A DNA stretch of 64,000 bases from the NCBI GenBank assembly GCA_028456385.1, contig JALNQF010000026.1, positions 1-64,000 on the forward strand, read 5' to 3'. Positions 36,226-47,101 of the stretch are shown here, one piece after another. The notes beneath the pieces were generated by a model. The model did no database searches. It was not told where the DNA came from and was given only the letters and a program-made list of their open reading frames with translations. The translations under genes were made by a program, and so were the position numbers. The DNA is from Ophiosphaerella korrae. Its lineage: Eukaryota > Ascomycota > Dothideomycetes > Pleosporales > Phaeosphaeriaceae. Numbering within the stretch: position 1 is the first letter of the stretch; the number at the start of each line of letters is the position of its first letter.

Positions 36226-37998
36226 GTTAGCAAAGATAGGACTGGGCCAACAACTTGAAGTAGTTGGGGCGGAGCATAAAATATAGGAATGGATAAGATG
36301 CCTATTTTGAGACCGCATGTTGTGGCATTGGCACAGGGGTTACGCATGTCTTACAGGCGGGGCATTCAGCAAGGCTGAGAGACGGGCTGATCCAATTCGC
36401 GGATAGAAGTTCAATCTGGGACACCTCACATGCAGACACGCGGGCGCTTAAGTTCTCGGATGAATCCTAACGAGGTGACGAAAACACATACACAACCATG
36501 CATCCACGTATAACAAGAAAGGCTGCAGCAGAAATCTCGAAGTCACTTCTGTAAGTGGCGCCGTTGCTAAGAGATTATTTACCCTGGCCATGTTGTCCCA
36601 GTGTCCTGCTTTGATGATGAAGGAGCAGTTCAAAGCTCTCGTTAAATTGTCCGTGGCAGAAAAAAAAAAGCGCCAGTATGCTTTTTGTCGCTGTGGAAGA
36701 TATGCTTACCTAGTAATGCATTCGCTTCTCAAAAAAAAAAAAAAAGGCTGTGAGATTCTCTAGACGAGCTACGATCAGGCGGAAACCTTTTCAGCAGGAC
36801 ATAACCTTATCCCTGCTGGAAGTGTCGCAACCGCGCCCCAAGCGAGGTTGTTGGTATCCACATAATTAGGCAACAAAGCCGTGTATGTACATGCATCAAG
36901 ACACTCCATAAATAATCAATTATTCTCCGTCACTTGTAAATTTCCAATGACAGTTGCCATGTCACGTTATTCTACAGATTAGGTATAATGGCTGGGTAGC
37001 GTCAACTCACACTTAGGCGCGCGTTTTGCAATACCCCTGACTCTCTCACAAGGATCTGCCAATCAACAACGGCCGATGAAACTTCCTCCCGGCTCTTGCA
37101 GAATGCCACCAGACACAAATTTGGGAATACATCCTGAACTTATGAGTCTCAATCACTGGTTTGGTACTCGAACTTTTTTTGATGTCAGTCTGTCGTTGAT
37201 TATGAAAATCTGGCGAGCACAAATTTAGCATGTCATTTCGCAGGATATCCTGATCTATACAATTTTAAAATGCAAGATGAGCAGTGGCCCCTATCCATAA
37301 AAGGTAAGAGAGGTGAGACTAACGTTCGGTAAAGTGCATAGATTGAAATCTCCTAGTGCTAACTTCGTGCACATTCAGTGATTTCGTTGTCAATCAATCG
37401 CATGAACTTGTTCGTTATTCCCCAGCGCCGGCGCAACGTTTCAATGGAGCTTTATCGTAAAAGCTATAATGAAGTCTTAGAGCCATCTCGAAGAGATTCA
37501 ACTCGGCCATCTAGTAAGAATAATGCATCAGACCTGCTGAGCAGATTTGGTAATATGTACAGGAATGACGTCGTCAGCAAATCGCGCTACTCAAACCGGC
37601 TATACCTTGTGGGCAGTTCTATCACTTTTACAGAACCCATGAAGCTAGTTTACGATATTAGAAATGCGCTGTAGGAGTATTTATCATTAGAATGGAGGGA
37701 TCGTGACTATCTCAACAAGGCTGAGGAATGATTGCAAGCCACGGAAATAACGCGGGACTAAGCGGTGATTGGTGGCTAGCAACTTCGGCAGGCGACAAAA
37801 CGTGATGGAACCTCGCTCCTTTCTATGGCCGAGGATGCCTCAAAACGGCAGTCAGACTCTGCGCCGCTAAGTGCTAGAGCGAAGTCGCGATGAGGGTATT
37901 TAGCAGATGCCGAGCCGCCCTACTCTCTCAAACGGGTATCTGGGCCTTTTCCTCATCCACGGCGTCGGATCCTACACCGCGGTCAATTATCGGACGCA
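36226..37998. other. Intergenic region with A-runs
   Basis: 1.7 kb. A-runs at about 36660-36669 and 36731-36744. A 98-codon frame at 37378-37674 has an ATG but no likeness or acceptable context; not called. Confidence 0.4.
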
Positions 37999-39551
37999 AT
38001 GAATCGTGTAGCAAGACCTGTTGACGACGCAAATACAGCCTCAGACGCCCATTCTGCCGTGTCTGAAGAGAAATCTAGTCAGCGAGCATCCACCTCGTCT
38101 TCGCTGAATCATCATGACCAGGTGGCGCATCAGGTGCAAGATAACGATGGGCACGTGACCATGGACGACACAGCACTGGAACCAATCCAGTCCAGACATC
38201 CGAGTGTGAAAGATGCATCAGCCATTCCAAATGGAGGACTCTGGGCCTGGCTTCAAGTCTTGGGAGGTTTTTTCCTGTTGTTCAATTCATGGTATGTATT
38301 CCGGACACTCCACACTAGGTATCCAGCACCAAGGTCGAACATCAACTTATCTATCTCAGGGGAATAATCAACACATTTGGCTCCTACCAAGCCTACTACG
38401 AAACCAACCTTTTACCCAACTCCACCCCATCAGCTATCTCATGGATCGGCTCCATCCAAGCCTTCCTCCTCATGATGGTCGGCGCCCTAACTGGCCCTCT
38501 CTATGACGCAGGCTACTTCCGCAGTCTTTTAATCTTCGGTTCAACGATGCTCGTCCTCGGGCAAATGATGCTCTCGCTCTGCCACGCCTACTGGTAGGTT
38601 CTCCTCGCGCAAGCATTCTGCATCGGCATCGGCACAGGCGCCCTCTTCGTCCCCAGCATCGCCATCCTCTCCACCTACTTCTCCACCCGCATCGGCCTCG
38701 CCATCGGCATCGCGGCATCGGGGTCGTCCTTCGGTGGCGTCATCTACCCCATCGTCTTCCACAACCTGCTTCCGCGGATTGGCTTCGCGTGGACGACGAG
38801 GGTGCTCGGCTTCATCATCCTGGCCACCATGGCGATTCCCAATCTGTGCATGCGCGTGCGTGCCCTGCCGGCCAAGTCGCGCTCACTCCTCGACCTGCGC
38901 GCCTTCTTGATCCCCGCGTATAGTCTGCAGGTCACGGGCTTTTTCCTCGGGTTCACGGGCTTGTACATGCCGTTTTTCTACGCGCAGTTGTACGCCCTAC
39001 AACGACATATTACGAACGAGAATCTTGCTTTCTACCTCCTGGCTGTGATGAACAGTACCTCCACGTTTGGCCGTATGCAACCCCCCCCCCCCTTTTCCTT
39101 ACCTTCACTCTAGAGCCACATGCTTACACCAACAGGAATCATACCAAATGTCTTCGCCGACAAAATCGGCCCCCTCAACGTCGTTATCCCCTGCACGCTC
39201 ATCTCCGCCACGCTCTGTTTATGCTTCATCACCACCACATCCTCCGCAGGCATCGTAGTACTCATGGCCTTCTACGGCTTCTTCTCCGGCTCCTTCGTAA
39301 GTATCCCGCCGACTGTCGTCGTGCACTTGAGCACGGATGCACGAGACAAGATTGGGACGCGGCTGGGGCAGAGCTTCGCAATTATAGCGTTTGGGCTGCT
39401 GATTGGGACGCCGATTGGCGGCGCGGTGCTGGCGAGGGGGGGTTTTACGGCGCTGTGGACGTTTGGCGGGTGTATGATTTTTGCAAGCGCGGCGTTTTTG
39501 GTGGCGGCGAGGGTCGCGTGGGCTGGGGTTGGGGTGATGAGGAAGGCGTGA
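37999..39551 (+). pseudogene. MCT-type MFS transporter with in-frame TAG
   Basis: Exons 37999-38291, 38360-39072 and 39136-39551; 473 codons. The N-terminus is a Ser/Asp-rich cytoplasmic tail, then GGLWAWLQVLGGFFLLFNSWGIINTFGSYQ, the standard opening of fungal monocarboxylate-transporter-like MFS proteins; twelve membrane segments can be traced to the end. At 38595-38597 the frame reads TAG in HAYW-stop-VLLAQAFCIG, where the family has Gln (CAG). Reading it as an intron (GTAGGT to CACAG, 44 nt) breaks the frame and deletes a conserved membrane helix. As read, translation stops after about 176 codons. A strain-specific nonsense allele or a base error are both possible. Intron 2 begins with a C13 run. 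Confidence 0.82.
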
Positions 39552-40290
39552 GGTGTATTTTAGGTTGCAGTAATTTACAAAAGTTTTAATGTTGGCGTGG
39601 GCGCGTTATGCCCCTGTTTGAGTTTCTTGCTTTTGACTTTGACGAAGGTTTGGAATGCACAAGTTTCAGTGTGCATTGTACTCGTACTTTACGATAGTGT
39701 GTAGCTGATGCTAATCCAGCACATCCAATCAAAATGTTATTTCGTCCATATGATGCTTGGTTAGGCTGGCTCTACCATTGATAAAAATCGTCTCCTTGTC
39801 TTCACTCCACGATCGACATCAAAATGCACTAAAAACCACAGATAACATTGAGCTTCTATCAGCTAACCTACCAACACCAGCAACCCCCACCCTGTAAACG
39901 TGGCGTCCAGCAACTACATACAGTCAGCCACCCTGTACCCCATCCTCGAAAAGAAAACCCAACCCACCTCAGTGATGTACAATTGTATTTAAAATCAGGC
40001 TGCCTTACCCCGTCATGAAACAGTATAAGGGGTGAATAAAATGGCTTCATCACGTCGTTTCCGTGCTTTTGAGATTCGTCAAGGACGTAGCGGGAGAAAG
40101 GGAAAGTAATTTTTGGTAAAACGCCAGTACTTTAACGCCGTGAACGCTGGCTATGCTGAACGGAGTGAGTGCAAGAGGTATTCCCGCCTAGTTTCCATTT
40201 GTGTTTTCGATCGCGTGATTAGTCATCACAGGACGAGATTAGCCATTTTTTATTGTGCCGAGACTGGTAAGACGTTTCCCGGAAAGGCCG
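39552..40290. other. Convergent 3' region
   Basis: 740 bases between the MFS relic and the BTB-like gene; nothing recognised. Confidence 0.4.
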
Positions 40291-42423
40291 CTACACATCT
40301 GGGGTTACACGTTGTGCGACAAGTCGGTATCCGGAAGGGTGCAGTGGTGATTCATCCACTTGCTCTACGTGCTCTTCAAGGAAGACATTATTTAAGAGAG
40401 CATTTGGGATGGTGCCGTCTTGTAAATGTCTGTTGTCACCTTTTGATGCTTTTTGCCTGCGCTTCTCACGTTCAGCAACCACATCCCGCATCACCTTCAC
40501 TGCACCTGTCCACCCGATCTGATTAGCGGTTGCACGATGATTGAACAAGCGGTTGATGAGTGGAAGTGGTAGTGAAAGCAGTATAGACGATAGAACGCGA
40601 GATGCATGGTTAGGCTGCGCATCATTCCCAGGCGGCGCGTCGCCAAATCGAATCTTGCTCAGTCGAGGGTTGTGCGTGGAAGGTCGTGAGTCGGGAAGTG
40701 CGGGCAGACGTGGGACATCCTGTAGTTCTGGTGCGGGAGTGTAGAGCTTGAAGTCGACTGGGAATGTATACGCCATGAAATCGATGGCGTAGTTGAGCAC
40801 TACTGCAGTAAACGGGTCCTCTGCTTCAAAACCATCTTTGGTCGACCTGGGTGCGGAGGTTAATTGTAATGCCACCTGCAAAACCTCCGCAACTGTGTCC
40901 CATCGAAGGAACGACCTTGCAATCTCAACCCCACGAGCCTGCATGCTGGGAAGCTGCAAAACCCTCCCTGCAGCAATGTAACTTAGGATCTGTCGCATGC
41001 GCATTCGAGCGTCGTTGGAGGAGAGCTGATCGCTATCATACGCGTAAGGGGCGATACCGTATAGGATATTATGCGCCGATAGTAAAGGAGCCCCATAGAG
41101 CACTTTGAGAGCCTCTTCAAGTGCTTCACGTGTGGCAAATGGATCCGAAGAAAGAACATCGAGCATTCGTCGCGCATCTCTTGAGCGATGAGCAGGCGGA
41201 ATACTTCGACGCACAGCCTCTGCTATAATTGGGCTGCGCACAACTACGATGCCATGAACTGGGATGGAAACAAGAATGGAGTCTGGTGATCGAATCTGAA
41301 GGATGAAGTCTGCGAACTCGGGGTTGCCAAATTGTGTAGATAGGTAAGCGGCGAGTTCGAAAGGAGATTCTTCGAAGCCTTCCCGGGCAATCAATCCATT
41401 CTGATAAGGTAGCACGCGTTGACCATCTCCGTGCTCGGAGCCAAATTTAGCCTCACCGAACTGCGACTTGTGTGGTGACTGAGACAACGAGGTACTTACT
41501 CCGTTTGGAATATTCTTTGAAGGGAGGTTGCTACTGTAAGGGTCCAGATATGATGTCGTGCCAAGAGGAAATGAGGGCGTGTGGCGGCCAGGTCTATTTC
41601 CATAGGCGAAGTCTGGCTGCGCTGACGAATAGGGAGAATGAGACCATTGAGTACCGGTATCTGAAGGATTTCGAGTATGTTCTCTGGGTAATGAAGGTGC
41701 GAATTCTGGAGGAGCTAGTCCAGGGGGAGGTCGAAGAAGTGTAGGTTGTTGGATATGACCATCTTGGCTGTTCTCGTGGGGAGTCGCCGGAGCGAGTGGG
41801 GAGCCAGTCCCGGCATTGAAGGCTGCGGCTCCACCACTGAGGTGTGAGCGATGGGATGGGTGTGGTGGCATTTCACTGCTGTCTGCTGGGGAGGCCTGTC
41901 TATCAGGCTTACTTGAGGGATAGAAGGGTGGAGGCAGTTGTGTAGGGATGGTCATTTTGCGATGGGTGCCGTTGGGGACAGGCTTCGGCTCATTATTTAG
42001 GGCAGAGGCGGGGCTCGTGCCGCCATTGGTCTCATTTTCGGTGGTGTCGGCTTGCGATGGAAGAGCCGGCTCATTCTCAGAAGCATGTTCGACATTGTCA
42101 TCCGCAGACTTTGCTGGTGACACAGCCAGGACGGTGGGTTCTGTTTCGCTCTTATCTTGGACTGAGGCGCGAGAGTCTGGGGTCATGGGACTGTCGGCCG
42201 GGCGTGTTGGCAGCAGCTGTTGGTCCAGTGGCTTGTCTTCAGCGGCTTGCGGCTCCACGCCATTTTGGGTGACGGCGCCTTTATTCGACTCTTCGGGGGT
42301 AATGGGCCGTGCTGAGGGCAAGTTGCGTGAGAGGCGATGGGGGATGGCAGGCACGATGCGCGACGGTGGGCGACGAGTATGTCTCTGCGCCGGCAGCGCT
42401 CTGTCGGCCAGTGTGGAAGCCAT
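40291..42423 (-). CDS. Conserved fungal protein with BTB/POZ-like C-terminal half
   Basis: Intronless, 710 residues from the ATG at 42423; the frame stays open another 33 codons upstream but without an ATG. The first 370 residues are disordered, rich in Pro/Ser/Gln. The second half starts with FELAAYLSTQFGNPEFADFILQIRS, followed by SIPVHGIVVVRSPIIAEAVRRS, which fits the BTB pattern (DFxLxI ... HxxVVxxRSPxxxxxL), and helical segments IAAGRVLQLPSMQARGVEIA. It ends in VAQRVTPDV. Present as a single conserved gene in many Pezizomycotina to my knowledge; function unknown. BTB domains often serve as adaptors for cullin-3 ligases, but nothing here shows that. Confidence 0.72.
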   Translation of the reverse strand: MASTLADRALPAQRHTRRPPSRIVPAIPHRLSRNLPSARPITPEESNKGAVTQNGVEPQAAEDKPLDQQLLPTRPADSPMTPDSRASVQDKSETEPTVLAVSPAKSADDNVEHASENEPALPSQADTTENETNGGTSPASALNNEPKPVPNGTHRKMTIPTQLPPPFYPSSKPDRQASPADSSEMPPHPSHRSHLSGGAAAFNAGTGSPLAPATPHENSQDGHIQQPTLLRPPPGLAPPEFAPSLPREHTRNPSDTGTQWSHSPYSSAQPDFAYGNRPGRHTPSFPLGTTSYLDPYSSNLPSKNIPNGVSTSLSQSPHKSQFGEAKFGSEHGDGQRVLPYQNGLIAREGFEESPFELAAYLSTQFGNPEFADFILQIRSPDSILVSIPVHGIVVVRSPIIAEAVRRSIPPAHRSRDARRMLDVLSSDPFATREALEEALKVLYGAPLLSAHNILYGIAPYAYDSDQLSSNDARMRMRQILSYIAAGRVLQLPSMQARGVEIARSFLRWDTVAEVLQVALQLTSAPRSTKDGFEAEDPFTAVVLNYAIDFMAYTFPVDFKLYTPAPELQDVPRLPALPDSRPSTHNPRLSKIRFGDAPPGNDAQPNHASRVLSSILLSLPLPLINRLFNHRATANQIGWTGAVKVMRDVVAEREKRRQKASKGDNRHLQDGTIPNALLNNVFLEEHVEQVDESPLHPSGYRLVAQRVTPDV

Positions 42424-43237
42424 GGCGGTGGGTGACTGATAGGAGGGCCGCGGGGAGAAGGGCGAATCGGGTAAGGGTGCAGCAGCGGCTCCAGGTATCA
42501 GCAGCCTTTGGGGAATTGCCAACTATCCTGGAGCGCCCTGACAGCTGCGAGAGATGGGTGGAGGCGAAGGCGGTGCAAGTGGTGGGGTGTGCCAGTGAAG
42601 GCAGAAGCAGGTAGATGGACATTTCCACTAGTCTCCGATTTTGTGGGGAGGCGGAAAACCTAAAGTCGGAGCTATGACGCGCTGCCACCACCCAACACTA
42701 ATATCTCTACCGGTCTCGGGCAATTCGTTCGGGCCAAACCTAACATGAGACGTCTTGCACTTGCAGGGAACAGCACGCCTGCGTTGTATCTAGGTAATGG
42801 GAACCACTTGTTGATGATCAAGGTGTCTTGCTTTTCTACACATCAGTATCAACCCCAACCCTATCCCTTGACATTGGACCGGCCGCAATTATTGCCTTTC
42901 TTTATCCAAGTCTATCTTCTGGGCTCGGCATCTCACTGCTACGTCTTGTGAGGACCCTGTCTCGATTATCGCCAGAGATGTATCAAAGCTGGCGCCCTGT
43001 GCTCTTGCATCTCATTACCCATGGCCCCTGCCTTGCATACTTTCTCAATGTCCACTATCTCCATGTAAATATTGCTCACGTGGGCACAGATAGTGCCATA
43101 GAGGCTGACTTTGGCATGTTCCATGCCGTATACTTTCAGTTCTACAACACAACACTCAACACTCAAGCACCACTTCTTTCCATTTCTTAACCCTATTGAT
43201 CTCCTAGACCCTACTCATTTCTCCTGATCAGACTGCA
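42424..43237. other. Divergent promoter region
   Basis: 810 bases between divergent starts; a 120-codon plus-strand frame at 42828-43190 shows no likeness. Probably leader and promoter sequence. Confidence 0.4.
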
Positions 43238-44671
43238 ATGGTAATAGAACAGGTGCAGCCGGCGCGCCATGTTCGGCCGTTTCCACAGATACAGCCGCCG
43301 TCACTTCAACCACCCCCTTGCTCTCCTTGTCCAAAGTGTCCAGTTCTTGGACTCACCGCAAAGTCACCAGCATATCGCCTCGGAATATGTTCACATGGAC
43401 CTGAATTTTCTCCTTCGCGTAATTGTGAACCACTTCGATGTGTTGCGTTGATACAGTAGACTGATCGTCTCACAGCGAATCCCTTTGACGCTCTTGTAGG
43501 CCTCGGTCAATTCCCTGCTGAACCTAAAACTGCCTTTGCCTCCGAAGCAAACATAGGCCGGAAACGGAGGGTACCTAGTCGGCGCGGTGGTAAGCGACGC
43601 AAGGTCAGGCTTAGTATATCACATCAAGGCACAGAGAGGAAAAGCGAGAGCGTAGATGAGAAGCGCGAGGAAGTCACCACAATGGCTTTGAAGGAGAAGG
43701 CGACCAAGGATTCCCGCGAAGATTATTGGGGAGGTCATGATAAAGGTACAACCACACGACCGAGTATCACTCTCTTGGCAGATAGTGTCAGGCATGTCTG
43801 GGCACCGCAATTCCGCCCTAACTCGCCGGCGCCTCCATTGAAGTCTCCAACTCGATCAGTCAGCCCAGAGCTGTCAATAGAGCCTCTAAAGCTGCCCGAG
43901 CGAGCCTTTTCGACCGCCAGTCTTCTTTCAGCAACACAAGAGGCGCCGATTAACCAGCGCAACAAATCACAGTTCTTTCCTCTATCAGCTTTCCTTGCTT
44001 CGCCAGACTCAGCAAAACGTGTCCTCACGCCGAATGTATCCAGAGCGTTGTCGAATCCAAGCCCACCCGATTTGAAGTCTTTGACCACTTCCCTAACAAA
44101 CATACAAAAAGAAGCGGTACCAGCTGCATTTCGGGCGCTTGTGTCGAAGAAGGTCGTGCCCGTTATACCGTTTACACTACCTGACAAGAACCCGCCTCTC
44201 CCTACATCTCGTAGACCAATACCTGCACTGCCGTGGGTTTCACCGCCACTCCCTCTAACCTCCTTGCATCCGGAGACACTATCACATGCGCCGATTCTTC
44301 CACCATTGCCACAGTCTCCTTCCTCCACGCAACCTTCTCCATCCTCACCACTCCCAACATTCGTTCCACCACCTTCTCAAACTCCATCAACACAAACCAT
44401 CCCCCCTGAGGTCCACAACGAAGTCACACACTTCCTCGCGCTGGGCCACGCAAATCCCTGCTGGTGCACTGCACAACCCGCCACCCTTTCTTCGCCACCA
44501 CCATCACCCCGTGACGACCACTGGACGCTCATATCGCCCGAACTGCGCCCCTGCCATCTTGAAGAAGGGTTGCTGAGTCTACCGTGGACGCCGGCATCGA
44601 GTCATGGGCTATCTTGCACGGTGGTGGACGAGGGGTACTTTGGGGTGGAAGACCTGTGTGAAACGGAGTAG
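43238..44671 (+). CDS. Proline/serine-rich protein of unknown function
   Basis: Two exons, 43238-43424 and 43476-44671, with a 51-nt intron (donor GTGAAC); 460 residues. The N-terminus has clustered cysteines (PCSPCPKCPVLG). Exon 2 begins NPFDALVGLGQFP and continues with a strongly basic patch (GRKRRVPSRRGGKRRKVRL), a likely nuclear signal. A long Pro/Ser region follows, then a compact C-terminal segment with VTHFLALGHANPCWC. I recognise no family. The splice is inferred from frame and signals, not from homology; an alternative donor 13 bases downstream would give a 36-nt intron and is less likely. Confidence 0.6.
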
Positions 44672-44793
44672 GCGCGGCGACGAGACCGAATTCACTGTAG
44701 ACTATCAAATTTGAACGTATTTCATTGTGGCTGCTGTGCTATGTTACGTGCTTGCCATAGGTATATCCCAAACGCCTCCAAAAATTCATGCGT

Positions 44794-46671
44794 TTACATC
44801 TCCATTTGCGCCCCCCTCTCGTCGTGACATGTCCCGCCAAACCACCCATCCTCACACTTCGCCGACCGCGTGGGCGCCGCCGTCTTCCTCTTCCTCTTCG
44901 TCTTCGTCGTGTCATAGCAAATCAAGCCAAACCACCCCTCGTCATCACATGTCGTCGTCGTCGTCGTCGGGCTCGCAACCGACGTCGTGACCCTCGTTCG
45001 CCCCGGCGGCTCCTCGCCGTCCAGACACTCGCCAAACCAGCCTTCGTACCTGCACGACGTTGTCGCCGCGCGCGTGGTGGATGGCGTGGGGTGCGTGGTG
45101 TGGCGGTGGTGGTGGTGTGAGGTAGTTTCGGGCTTGTCTTTGCAGCCGAACCAGCCAGGGGTTTTGCAGGTGGATGTCGAGGACGACGATGTGGTCTTTG
45201 CATGCGACTTGGAGTGCGTGGTTTCGTCGAGACAGCCCCACCACCCGGGCGTTTTGCACGTCTCGGTGCGGGTGCGCGAATTGGATGTGGATGTGGATAT
45301 GGTTGTTGGCACGGCGGATGATGTGGTGTGGGTGCCGTTGCTTTCGAAGTACTTCCAGGTGTAGCAGTCGGTGCAGTCGAGGTATGCTTCGCACTTGGCA
45401 GGGGCGTCATATTTCTCGAGCACGTCGCGGATGACCTCGACGATTTTGTGGGTGCCGATACCGACGCGCCAGCCGAAGTCTTTAACCGTGTCGTAGACGC
45501 ATTTCATGCCGGTGTGGCAGACGCTTTGGAGGGCATAGCCGCCAAAGGTGCACACGCTGGTTGCTTGGTTGCACTGGCCCATGTAGATTGGGTCGGCGGT
45601 GTGGCCGAAGTGGAAGCCGCCGGTCATCTTGCGGATTTGGGAAGAGCCAACTTGGTGACCTGGGGGTACTGGGAGGCCGAGGCGCGATGCTGGCATGGCT
45701 TCGGGGACGGCTTCAAAGGTCACGGTTGGGTGGCCGAACGTCAGTGATAAGAATGACGATACTGCGCCACCGAGAGAGTGTCCTGCCATCCAGACCTCGG
45801 CGCCTGGATATAGTGCTGTGACATTGTGGTAGAGATCCTGTGCTGCATAGTAGTAGCGGTTCTTTTCGCGCAGAGCTGTGACCAGACATGTCGAATTACA
45901 AGTGTAGGCTGAAGTCTGGCAATCGCAGACTTGGCGCCAGAGGAATTGGCCCCCTTGCCCGCAACAGCAGCTGAAGAACAGATTGTCGTTTATCTTATCA
46001 TTGGTAGTAGTCTCGGAGCCGTCGAACATGGCGGGTGATGTGCCCTTCAGGCCTATGACGATAGTCGAGTTCTCTGTGTCTGCAAAGATGTGCCCACGCA
46101 GTCCGTCCGACTCCCAACCGAAATCCTCGGTATAGTTGAAGCCGCCGCCCACGTCCTCCCAGTCTCCTGTATTAGGGTTTAAGATGTAGCTGTTTGAGGC
46201 CATGCGCGCGAAGCTCATAACCGTTTCTTTGTCGGTGACATTCGGACCTGGGATCTCATCGATAGTCCAGTCCCCGTCAGCCAATTGCACCGCTCTTCCT
46301 TTGGTCCTCCCCCATTCTAAGATGCCCTCTATCGTCTCTTTGCTCCTGTCTACGAGTCGTTGGATGTGCATTGCCTCTGACTTCACGCGCAACCGAGGTG
46401 CTGGCGTGCGCGCGCCTGCATCCTGGTCGTCGACCACCCATACTGCAGCATTCTCTGGCACGTCCAGCCGTCTGTGGAGTTTTGGATATTTGTATGTGCC
46501 ATGGTGGAAGATGTGGCGCAGAGAGAAGTCCTTCTCCGTGTTATGTGGTTGGGGCAATGTTGGTGGCGGTAGGAGGATGGGGACTTCGGCGGCGGTGGTG
46601 ATAGTGAGGAACGTCAGGAGCAGGGATGCCGTTATGGATGATGCCGAGGCGCAGAGCAGTCGTCGACGCAT
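44794..46671 (-). CDS. ATG15: Autophagy lipase Atg15 with repeated Cys-rich tail
   Basis: Intronless, 625 residues from ATG 46671. A type II signal anchor near the N-terminus ([15 protein letters not shown]), then a class 3 lipase domain with nucleophile Ser in AGHSLGGA (about residue 299), preceded by a Cys-rich loop ([12 protein letters not shown]). Matches Atg15/Cvt17, the phospholipase that lyses autophagic bodies in the vacuole after reaching it by the multivesicular body route. The tail (about 470-620) is Ser/Thr-rich and carries five copies of a short C-x(3-4)-GW(F/W)G-x(0-2)-C module. It is divergent from the VPS9 gene, another endosome/vacuole function. The frame is open upstream of the ATG but only with non-ATG codons. 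Confidence 0.92.
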   Translation of the reverse strand: MRRRLLCASASSITASLLLTFLTITTAAEVPILLPPPTLPQPHNTEKDFSLRHIFHHGTYKYPKLHRRLDVPENAAVWVVDDQDAGARTPAPRLRVKSEAMHIQRLVDRSKETIEGILEWGRTKGRAVQLADGDWTIDEIPGPNVTDKETVMSFARMASNSYILNPNTGDWEDVGGGFNYTEDFGWESDGLRGHIFADTENSTIVIGLKGTSPAMFDGSETTTNDKINDNLFFSCCCGQGGQFLWRQVCDCQTSAYTCNSTCLVTALREKNRYYYAAQDLYHNVTALYPGAEVWMAGHSLGGAVSSFLSLTFGHPTVTFEAVPEAMPASRLGLPVPPGHQVGSSQIRKMTGGFHFGHTADPIYMGQCNQATSVCTFGGYALQSVCHTGMKCVYDTVKDFGWRVGIGTHKIVEVIRDVLEKYDAPAKCEAYLDCTDCYTWKYFESNGTHTTSSAVPTTISTSTSNSRTRTETCKTPGWWGCLDETTHSKSHAKTTSSSSTSTCKTPGWFGCKDKPETTSHHHHRHTTHPTPSTTRAATTSCRYEGWFGECLDGEEPPGRTRVTTSVASPTTTTTTCDDEGWFGLICYDTTKTKRKRKTAAPTRSAKCEDGWFGGTCHDERGAQMEM

Positions 46672-47101
46672 AGTGCAAGTCTTGATCAGGTCCAAAGCCA
46701 AACGAGACAGATAGCCAGGGCTGAGGTGGTTGAACAGGGCAAGTCACAAGTCACGCTCGAATGGCACGCATGCATCCATGACGGTGGTCGGGCTGCCTAG
46801 TAGGTCTTCATGGTACTCGCACGTGCGGCGCGCGGGGGTGCGCCGCTGGCCATTGATAGCGGGCCCATCTCCGCAAGGCACACACAAGGGATGCAGCCGC
46901 GAGACACCGTTACTTGCAACCATTCGTTGGTCCGCTCCACCTTCACCTCAGACGGCGCGGCCGCTTGGATGCCCCCAAGGCTCACCCCAGCTCCGACCCA
47001 TTCCGCACCGCATGACGTTGTTTCAGTAGCTCCTCGACCTCGTCAATGCAGGCACACGACATCCCCAGAGCTCATCAAGTCATTCGTAGACGACTACTGT
47101 A
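46672..47101. promoter_or_regulatory. Shared ATG15 / VPS9-domain gene promoter region
   Basis: 430 bases between divergent starts. No clear TATA box or known element picked out by eye. Confidence 0.4.

Noticed and set aside
37378..37674. 98-codon plus-strand frame
   Set aside because: No family likeness, no splice partners, AT-rich intergenic setting.
38593..38637. Reading the MFS stop as part of a 44-nt intron
   Set aside because: Removal breaks the frame and deletes the conserved VLLAQAFCIGIGTG helix.
42828..43190. 120-codon frame before the proline-rich gene
   Set aside because: Weak start context and no family pattern; likely leader or promoter sequence.
44922..45434. Overlapping frames on both strands in the ATG15 tail
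   Set aside because: GC-rich repeated codons keep several frames open; only the Atg15 frame shows conserved modules.
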